Shown: positions 57,952 through 64,000 of the stretch, in pieces
How positions within the stretch are numbered: position 1 is the stretch's first letter
How the letters are laid out: the number at the start of each line of letters is the position of its first letter
Origin: an uncultured Porphyromonadaceae bacterium
GTDB lineage: Bacteria > Bacteroidota > Bacteroidia > Bacteroidales > Muribaculaceae
Direction: 5' to 3'
Length of the DNA stretch: 64,000 nucleotides
Assembly: GCA_902491515.1 (NCBI GenBank)
Contig: CABUIC010000011.1
Coordinates: forward strand, 19,129 to 83,128
Notes under the pieces: generated by a model
What the model was told of the DNA's origin: nothing
What the model saw: the letters and a program-made list of their open reading frames with translations, nothing else
Database searches by the model: none
Made by a program: the position numbers and the translations under genes

Positions 57952-59300
57952 TGCTCCTGAACGTCGGGCATTACTTTCACGCGCACTTCGTTGATGCGGT
58001 GGTCGGAGACGTCGAGGACGAGGAAGCGGCAGCGCCCGTAGACGAGGGGCTCCTTGTTGGCGGGGAAGTCGCCTTTTATGGCGAGGAGCATTCCGGCGAC
58101 GGTCTCGGCGTCCTCGGTGACGGCCTCGTAACCGGCGGGGTCGAGGTCGGTGACGCGGAAGAAGTCGGTGAGCAGCGTCCGCCCCTCGAAGACGTAGGTG
58201 TCGTTGGGGAGCTTGCGGTATGTCTGGTCGGGCTCGTCGTACTCGTCGTCGATGTCGCCGACGATTTCCTCGAGGACATCCTCGAGTGTGACGATACCCT
58301 GGGTTCCACCGAATTCGTCGACAACGATGGCGAGATGGATTTTGAGTTTCCGGAAGTCCTCGAGGAGGTCGTCGATCATGCGGCTCTCGGGCACGAAGTA
58401 AGGCTTGCGGAGGAGCGTGCGCCAGTCGAAGCCCTTTTCGGGAGGGGTGTCGACGTAAGGAAGGAGGTCGCGGGCGTAGAGGACGCCGACGATGTCGTCC
58501 TGGTTTGTCTCATAGGCCGGAAGACGCGAGAAGCCGCTCTCGATGACGGTTTTCATCACCTCACTGAAGTCGGCGTGGATTTCGAGGCCTGTGATTGAGG
58601 TGCGGGGCGTCATGATTTCGGCGGCGGTGGTGTCGCCGAAGCGGAGGATGCCTTCGAGCATCTCTTTGTCATCCTCGGAAGCTCCCTGGGTGATTTCGAG
58701 GGCCTGGGAGAGCTCGTCGGCTGTGATGTCGCGCGGCTTTTTGGTCACCATGCGGTTGACGAAGCCCGTCGAGCGGACGAGAAAGCTCGAAAGAGGGGAG
58801 AAAAGGCTTATGAGGAACTTGATTCCCCCGAAAGCGAAGGAAGCCCAGCACACGGGGTTGCTGTTGGAGTAGAGCTTGGGGAGGATTTCGCCGAAAAGGA
58901 GGATGAGGAAGGTGAGGATTACGGTCTGGAGGATGAAGCTCAGAATCTCGCTCATGCCCTGAAAGACGGGGCCGAGGGCGAAGTTGCAGAGCACGACGAT
59001 GGTGACATTCACCAGATTGTTGGCGATGAGAATCGTGGCGAGGAGCTTTTCGGGCTTGGCGAGGATTGCGGCTATTTCCCCGCCTTTGCGGCTGTTCTGT
59101 TCCTCGAGGTCCTCGAGCTGTTGCTGCGAGAGGGAGAAAAAGGCGATTTCGCTGCCGCTGACGAATCCCGAGAGGACGAGGCAGAGGAGTGCTATGAGCA
59201 GGGCGATTATCTGTCCGGCGCTGAATGCCGGGGCGGCAGACTGTAGGGGTATGAATGCGAGGGCGGCCTGAATGGCCGGAAGGGGGTCTATGATTTCCAA
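57948..59300 (-). CDS. gldE: GldE-like CBS-domain membrane protein (HlyC/CorC family)
   Basis: 450 residues. Order: a DUF21 membrane domain with four helices ('GFVSGSEIAFFSLS', 'ILIANNLVNVTIVVLCNFAL'), two CBS domains ('IMTPRTSITGLEIHA', 'VDEFGGTQGIVTLEDVLEEIVGDI') and a C-terminal CorC/HlyC transporter-associated domain. The family includes magnesium/cobalt efflux-linked proteins; the version next to gldD is GldE, needed for gliding motility in Flavobacterium. First gene of the operon. Because MgtE is also nearby, a role in divalent-cation balance is another possibility. Confidence 0.85.
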   Translation of the reverse strand: MEIIDPLPAIQAALAFIPLQSAAPAFSAGQIIALLIALLCLVLSGFVSGSEIAFFSLSQQQLEDLEEQNSRKGGEIAAILAKPEKLLATILIANNLVNVTIVVLCNFALGPVFQGMSEILSFILQTVILTFLILLFGEILPKLYSNSNPVCWASFAFGGIKFLISLFSPLSSFLVRSTGFVNRMVTKKPRDITADELSQALEITQGASEDDKEMLEGILRFGDTTAAEIMTPRTSITGLEIHADFSEVMKTVIESGFSRLPAYETNQDDIVGVLYARDLLPYVDTPPEKGFDWRTLLRKPYFVPESRMIDDLLEDFRKLKIHLAIVVDEFGGTQGIVTLEDVLEEIVGDIDDEYDEPDQTYRKLPNDTYVFEGRTLLTDFFRVTDLDPAGYEAVTEDAETVAGMLLAIKGDFPANKEPLVYGRCRFLVLDVSDHRINEVRVKVMPDVQEQ

Positions 59301-59387
59301 ATCGGTTCTGGGGGAGCGCGGGGCTCCGCTGGTTAACGGGTTATAAACAATCGGAGGCGCGTGTCCGGAAGGAGAAGGGCCGGGCGG

Positions 59388-60092
59388 TTATTTGTCGGAG
59401 AGCATATACCCGATGCCGGTGCGGTTGACGAGGCATGCGCCGGCGTCGCCCATTTTCTTACGGAGACGCGAGATGTTGGTGTCGACAATCCGGTCGTTGA
59501 ATCCTGCCTCGCCGTTCCAGTCTTTGGAGTGTATTTCGGCGCGGGAGACGTAGGTGTTGAGGTTCCGCGCGAGGAGTTCGAGAATCTGGCGCTCGGTCTT
59601 GGAGAGGGAGAGGGGCATTCCGCTCTTGGTGATGGTGTGTGTGCGGAGGTCTATGCTCATGTCCATCACCGACACATTGAAGGCGGCGCGGTCGGCGCTG
59701 TCGCGGAGGTGGTGGTGCCTGCGGAGGTAGGACTTCACGCGGGCGAGGAGCTCGCGGAGCGAGAAGGGCTTGGCGATGAAGTCGTCGGCTCCGGCGTCGA
59801 GGGCCTCGATTACGAGGCTCTGGGAGCGCGAGGCCGTGCAGAGAAAGACTCCGACTCCGCGGGTGGCGGGATTGTCCTTGAGCTCGGCGATGAAGTCTAT
59901 GCCTGAGAAATCGGCTTCCATCGCATCGATTATTACGAGCGGCACATCTATGGGGTCAATCGGCCCCGCGGCTTCCGTAGAGGGGAAGCACGCCACATTG
60001 TAGCCTTCGCTCCGGAGATTTACATCCAGAAGTTCGCGGATGTTGGAATCAGCGTCTATAACAAGGATATGCCCGGCAAGCGAGGGAAACAT
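59388..60092 (-). CDS. OmpR/PhoB-family response regulator, orphan
   Basis: 234 residues. Receiver domain (1-120): phospho-acceptor Asp56 in 'LVIIDAMEAD', Thr86 and Lys108 ('FIAKPFSLREL'). At the first acidic pair, 'VIDADSN' has Ala where a Mg-binding Asp is usual. The C-terminal winged-helix DNA-binding domain (135-232) has 'SLSKTERQILELLARN' and 'IVDTNISRLRKKMG'. No histidine kinase is adjacent. A -7-like element on the minus strand (60129-60136) lies 37 bases upstream. Target genes unknown. Confidence 0.88.
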   Translation of the reverse strand: MFPSLAGHILVIDADSNIRELLDVNLRSEGYNVACFPSTEAAGPIDPIDVPLVIIDAMEADFSGIDFIAELKDNPATRGVGVFLCTASRSQSLVIEALDAGADDFIAKPFSLRELLARVKSYLRRHHHLRDSADRAAFNVSVMDMSIDLRTHTITKSGMPLSLSKTERQILELLARNLNTYVSRAEIHSKDWNGEAGFNDRIVDTNISRLRKKMGDAGACLVNRTGIGYMLSDK

Positions 60093-60275
60093 GGATGTGA
60101 TGATGATAGGTGGTCAGAATAATTGATGCAAATATACACAAATTAGAAAGACATGGACCGTTTGTGACCGAATTGTCTTGTCATTGTTCTCAAAATTTCA
60201 TCCGAGAGGCCCTCCGGCGCGGTCGGAGCGGGCATCTTGCAGCTCCCGCGGGCTGAATCAGGGGGTGTCGGGGGA

Positions 60276-62099
60276 TCAGTCATCCTGCCGCTTGCGGAAA
60301 GCGTCGCGGAGGGTGTCGACGACGTTTATGATGTAGTCGCCGGTCTTCTCGAGGTCGCCTACGATGTCCATGTAGTATATGCCTGCCTGGTACTCGTAGT
60401 GGTGGGCATTGATGTTCTCGACGTTGGCGCCGCGGAGGGAGTTGCGGAAGTTGTTGATTTCGCGCTCCTTGTTGTAGGAGCTGATGAGTTCGTGGCCTGT
60501 GAGGTGCTCGACGTTGTTGAGGTGGGAGATCATGAGCTTCATGGCCTCGCTGACGTAGACGTAGAGCGCGTCGATGTTGTTGTAGATTTCCTCGTTGAAT
60601 TGCGCGGAAGCCTGAATTTTGCGGTTGAGGATTTTTCCGACGCCGAGGCAGGAGTCGGCGATTGACTCGATTTCGCCCACGATGTTGAGCATGGCGGCGA
60701 TGCGGAGCTTGCCCTCGTTGGAGAGGCGTCCCTCGGCGCATCGGTTGAGGTAGTGGGCGATTTCGAGCTCCATGCGGTCGGAGATGTCCTCGTACTTCTC
60801 GAGGCGCGAGTAGAGCTTGTTGTAATCCTCTGAATTCTCCTTGGTGTGGATGAGTTCGTTTGCCATGGCGAGCATACGTTCCACGCGCTCGGCGTAGACG
60901 GCCATTTCCTTCTCGGCCTGGGCAATGTTGAGCTCGGAGGCGTTGAGCAGGCCGCCGGAGATGAACTTGAGGGTGAATTCCTCCTCGTCGCCCTTCTTGG
61001 CGGGCACGAGCTTCTCGACAATCTTCACGTAAAGGTTCGTGAACCATATCATCACGGTGAGGTTGACTAGGTTGAAGGTGGTATGGAAGATGGAGAGGCC
61101 GAAGCTGACGCTCATCTGCATTGCGGCAATCTGGGCGAGGACGTGGTGGCCGGCGGGGAGAGAGTTGTCGAAAAGGTGGTTGTAAAGCTCCGGGTCGGTG
61201 GTCTCGAGGCCGTTGACGAAGCCGTACAGGGCCTCGGGGTTGCCCTGTCCGATGAGCTCGGTGAGCCATGCGTTCATGTTCGCGAAAGGCACGAACACGC
61301 AGAGGCACCATATCGTGCCGAGGAGGTTGAAGAGGAGGTGGCCCATTGCCGTGCGGCGCGCGGCGACGTTGCCGCTGAGCGACGCGAGGATGGGGGTGAT
61401 GGTCGTGCCGATGTTGGAGCCGAGGACGAGGGCGCAGGCGAGGTCGAATGTAATCCAGCCTTTGGTGCACATAATCAGCGTTATGGCAAAAGTTGCCGCG
61501 GACGACTGGATGACCATCGTGAGCAGGACGCCGACGAGAGCGAAGAGAAGCACGGAGCGCACGCCCATCGAGGCATAGTTCCGCAGGGTCTCGAATATCT
61601 CGGGATTGCTCTGGAGGTCAGGAACATATGTGCTGATCATGTCGAGGCCCATGAAGAGGAAGGCGAAGCCGATGATGAACTCGCCTATGCTCTTGGCTTT
61701 GCTCTTGTTGGAGAAGAGCAGGACCACGGCGAGGCCGATGAGCGGCAGGACGAAGAGCGACATATTGACCTTGAAGCCGAATATGGCGATAATCCACGCG
61801 GTGAAGGTCGTGCCGACATTGGCGCCGAAAATCACGGCCATCGATTGGCCGAGGGTCATGAGGCCTGCGTTGACGAAGCTTACGACCATGACGGTCGAGG
61901 CCGAGGAGCTCTGGATGAGGGCCGTGATGGCGCATCCGGTGAGAAGACCGGTGAACCGGTTGCGCGTCATCGCCGAAAGAATGTTTCGCAGACTGTCGCC
62001 GGCGGCCTTCTGGAGGCCTTCACTCATCACTTTCATGCCGTAAAGGAACAAACCTACGGCACCAAGAAGACATAAAAAGTCCAGTATCGAATAGTCCAT
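60276..62099 (-). CDS. Na/Pi cotransporter family protein with PhoU-like domain
   Basis: 607 residues. The membrane domain (about 1-330) holds the family QSSSA repeats, 'ALIQSSSASTVMVVSF' and 'TMVIQSSAATFAITL', which bind phosphate and sodium in NptA/type II cotransporters. The C-terminal part (about 370-600) is helical and PhoU-like ('RMLAMANELIHTKE', 'ISDRMELEIAHYLN'). Imports phosphate or a similar anion across the inner membrane. The frame could open 25 codons earlier (62174), but the promoter at 62118-62149 lies inside that extension, so the start is 62099. Confidence 0.9.
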   Translation of the reverse strand: MDYSILDFLCLLGAVGLFLYGMKVMSEGLQKAAGDSLRNILSAMTRNRFTGLLTGCAITALIQSSSASTVMVVSFVNAGLMTLGQSMAVIFGANVGTTFTAWIIAIFGFKVNMSLFVLPLIGLAVVLLFSNKSKAKSIGEFIIGFAFLFMGLDMISTYVPDLQSNPEIFETLRNYASMGVRSVLLFALVGVLLTMVIQSSAATFAITLIMCTKGWITFDLACALVLGSNIGTTITPILASLSGNVAARRTAMGHLLFNLLGTIWCLCVFVPFANMNAWLTELIGQGNPEALYGFVNGLETTDPELYNHLFDNSLPAGHHVLAQIAAMQMSVSFGLSIFHTTFNLVNLTVMIWFTNLYVKIVEKLVPAKKGDEEEFTLKFISGGLLNASELNIAQAEKEMAVYAERVERMLAMANELIHTKENSEDYNKLYSRLEKYEDISDRMELEIAHYLNRCAEGRLSNEGKLRIAAMLNIVGEIESIADSCLGVGKILNRKIQASAQFNEEIYNNIDALYVYVSEAMKLMISHLNNVEHLTGHELISSYNKEREINNFRNSLRGANVENINAHHYEYQAGIYYMDIVGDLEKTGDYIINVVDTLRDAFRKRQDD

Positions 62100-62117
62100 G
62101 CGGTGAGGAATTTGTCG

Positions 62118-62149
62118 CAAAGATAGTTTATTTCTACAATTTACGCAAA
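62118..62149 (-). promoter_or_regulatory. Promoter of the Na/Pi cotransporter gene
   Basis: Minus strand: TTTG (62146-62149), exactly 20 bases, TATCTTTG (62118-62125), 18 bases before the start codon. Confidence 0.82.
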
Positions 62150-62242
62150 AAAATCTTGAACGTGCCCGCAACAAGCCTGCAAACGTGCAGTTTGTCTGCC
62201 AATGGAATGTTTTATTCCGGTCGGAAAAAACTCGTGTTGCGC

Positions 62243-63286
62243 TTAGCGGCTTTTGATGCGGGCGAAAAAATAGCCGTAGGCTTCGCCGTCGGCGGCGTAG
62301 ATGGAGTCGGGGACGGTCTGTAGCGGCGGGAAGTCGGCTATGGAGTCGGCGGGATAAGCCGGACGCATCAGCTCGAACTCATAGCTCCGCCCGACCTGAA
62401 CCGTATCCATCCACGTGCTCAGCGCCACCTCGTCCGCCTTGTCATAAAGCCTCAGCCCGCTCTCCGGAAGATAATAGCGCGGATTGACAACCGTAAACCG
62501 CAGACCGTCCTTAAAAAGAATAATCATGAGTGGTTCTCCATTCAGTCCGTACTGCTTGCGAAACGTTTTATATTCGCCTGACTGCCAAATCAATTCAACT
62601 GGCATCCAGGGATAATAAGGCGTCTTCTTCGATTGTCTTGCATTCGATATTCGTGTTGACTTCTCCCGAACCATTACTGCAAGCGGTTCATAATATTTCT
62701 CTTCCCAAAAATCCTTATAATAAATAAGTCCTGAAGGAAGATAATAAAAGATGCGTTGTTTGCCGTCTCTATCGACAAAGACAATCTCATCTCCGAAATG
62801 TCTGATTGTCCCACGGCTGACATTGTCGGCATCCCCATTCAGGCGCGGGGCGTCTGATAATTCACGCAAAGAATAAATTGGCGTTATCTTCTTCTGTGTC
62901 TCATCAATGGGCTCCGTCATATAGTTTAAAAGAATGCCGGAATATTCACTCAAAAGAAGGCTTTCACCGTGGATAGACCATTGTCCTACGCCATTCGTGG
63001 AGCCGACTATTCCATTCCTTGCCGTGGGCGTGGTGCTTGTCATATAAACCCCTGACGGCAAAAAGCTCATCATTTCTTCTGTTACAAGCCCTGCGATTTC
63101 ACTATAGTAAATCCTTTTCTCTCCAATATAATTGGGGTATAGTTCAATTTTATCACCCTGCGTTTCCGGCACATGATACCGACGGTCCAAGAATGATAAT
63201 GTCTCGGAAGCGTTTCTAAAACAAATGAAGAAAAGTAAAAGTAAGAAAATCTTATTTCTTAGGCTTCTTATAATATGTCTTGCCAT
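62243..63286 (-). CDS. Unknown exported or anchored protein, candidate toxin-immunity partner
   Basis: 347 residues. The N-terminus (MARHIIRSLRNKIFLLLLFFICF) is a signal or membrane anchor. The rest is beta-rich with three related turns: 'SFLPSGVYMTS', 'YYLPSGLIYYKD' and 'YYLPESGLRLYD'. I recognise no family. It starts inside the end of the Rhs toxin gene (35-base overlap), which fits translational coupling with it. The first two-thirds is AT-rich like the toxin tip, while the last third (62243-62500) returns to the GC-rich composition of the chromosome. Immunity proteins are commonly encoded just downstream of the toxin; at 347 residues this would be a large one, so a companion or inhibitor role is only inferred. 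Confidence 0.55.
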   Translation of the reverse strand: MARHIIRSLRNKIFLLLLFFICFRNASETLSFLDRRYHVPETQGDKIELYPNYIGEKRIYYSEIAGLVTEEMMSFLPSGVYMTSTTPTARNGIVGSTNGVGQWSIHGESLLLSEYSGILLNYMTEPIDETQKKITPIYSLRELSDAPRLNGDADNVSRGTIRHFGDEIVFVDRDGKQRIFYYLPSGLIYYKDFWEEKYYEPLAVMVREKSTRISNARQSKKTPYYPWMPVELIWQSGEYKTFRKQYGLNGEPLMIILFKDGLRFTVVNPRYYLPESGLRLYDKADEVALSTWMDTVQVGRSYEFELMRPAYPADSIADFPPLQTVPDSIYAADGEAYGYFFARIKSR

Positions 63287-64000
63287 CTATGTGAGTAGCT
63301 CTTATGGAAATATTGTTTTTAAGTCTGTCGATTTGTTGTTTTGGCAAACTATATATTGAAGTGGGGATGCGCAAAACTTTACCCTGATAAAGCGAATTAG
63401 ATTCTATCTCTCCTATACTCTTTTTATCTCCACCAAATAAAGCGCCTCTGTCATAGGCCTCAAGTTCATCATAAATATCATAAGCGACAGGTTCTCCGTG
63501 CCAACCCCATTCGGATATGGCGAGATCTGTTTCTCCCTGAAGGAATTGATAACCATGTTTGAATTCATGAGCTTTCAAATCTACGTCCGCTTCCCCGGGC
63601 AAAGCAAAAATTACAGCATCTGAGTCTCCTTCGCCATTGCTTACGTGAAAGAACGATATACCATTTTTTAATTCCCCACTTTCATCAGACATTACGTGAA
63701 ACAGTACGTCACTTTCAGCCATCTTTTTAATTTCGATAAGTGTTGCGTTAAACTTATCAGCTATGTCGAATCTTTGATTCCGTAGTGCATCCATAAATGC
63801 ACTTATCGCATATGATTGAAGTTCGTCCGCGTATTTTTGTGCGGCCTCAGTAAAGACCATCCCTGTCGGGTCAGCGTATCTGACGGGGTTTGCGGCGCAG
63901 AAGGCGTATGGGGAGATGTTTGGGTAGTCGTGGGCTTTTGGGTCGGGGGCGCGCCAGAAGGGGGCGGCGGAGATGTAGCGGCGGGGGCCGAAGTCGTAGT
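63252..64000 (-). CDS. Rhs-family polymorphic toxin, C-terminal end with HExxH domain (partial)
   Basis: The gene enters from the right edge. Its first visible 46 codons read through 'YDFGPRRYISAAPFWRAPDP' and 'YPNISPYAFCAANPVRYADP', the RHS-repeat-associated core that closes the Rhs shell, ending at DPTG. The next 200 residues form a tip domain with 'AHEFKHGYQF' (HExxH, 63555-63569) and, about 30 residues on, 'DELEAYDRG', which could supply a third zinc ligand. I infer a zinc metallopeptidase effector. An in-frame ATG at 63860 is internal, not the start. The junction at about 63860 is also a sharp drop in GC, as expected when toxin tips are swapped. Confidence 0.8.
   Translation of the reverse strand, partial: YDFGPRRYISAAPFWRAPDPKAHDYPNISPYAFCAANPVRYADPTGMVFTEAAQKYADELQSYAISAFMDALRNQRFDIADKFNATLIEIKKMAESDVLFHVMSDESGELKNGISFFHVSNGEGDSDAVIFALPGEADVDLKAHEFKHGYQFLQGETDLAISEWGWHGEPVAYDIYDELEAYDRGALFGGDKKSIGEIESNSLYQGKVLRIPTSIYSLPKQQIDRLKNNISIRATHIDGKTYYKKPKK

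Overview
The window is a stretch of chromosome from a GC-rich member of the Bacteroidales, most likely the Muribaculaceae (S24-7) or a close relative. This is inferred from several things. Promoters follow the Bacteroidetes pattern (TTTG, 19-20 bases, TAnnTTTG) and Shine-Dalgarno sites are weak. There are type IX secretion and gliding-type genes (porZ, gldD, gldE), a FimA/Mfa1-type fimbrial remnant, and many secreted proteins ending in a short 'Y-x-L-x-G ... G-x-Y-I' tail.

Layout. 0-2.2 kb: minus-strand envelope-glycan operon (GT2, GT4, start of a LPS-kinase-like gene). 2.4-3.3 kb: decayed fimbrial gene running into a structured repeat. 3.5-9.1 kb: ybeY-mnmG-apt-uvrC-dtd, with a perfect parS-like site between mnmG and apt and a second cluster of the repeat before uvrC. 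9.3-12.8 kb: large secreted multidomain protein. 12.9-17.5 kb: dnaX, proB, proA, tRNA-Pro(CGG). 17.6-23.8 kb: acyltransferase, small outer-membrane barrel, nadA, leuS, rdgB. 23.9-30.4 kb: porZ translationally overlapping an unknown gene and a DUF4369-type lipoprotein, then an AT-richer CotH/lamin-tail gene. 30.5-35.9 kb: comM-like ATPase, fucosyltransferase-like enzyme, NhaC antiporter, divergent dxs. 36.0-40.2 kb: two secreted proteins, the upstream one frameshifted in an A7 tract just after its start codon. 40.4-42.1 kb: walJ-like hydrolase and rsmI-like methylase.

42.6-52.1 kb is the most distinctive part. It holds a CotH-kinase protein, a paralogue with two CotH domains in tandem, and a GH13 alpha-amylase. 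All three are secreted and all carry starch-binding CBM26-like modules, each gene with its own promoter and terminator. I read this as a candidate extracellular starch-associated system pairing atypical protein kinases with an amylase.

52.3-62.1 kb is mostly housekeeping: tRNA-Asp, polyprenol-mannose synthase, pyrC, rsmA, mgtE, a gldE-gldD-phosphopantetheinyl transferase operon, an orphan response regulator and a Na/Pi cotransporter. The right edge (62.2-64 kb) holds the end of an Rhs-family polymorphic toxin gene. Its AT-rich C-terminal tip carries an HExxH metalloprotease motif, and an overlapping downstream gene is a candidate immunity or accessory protein.
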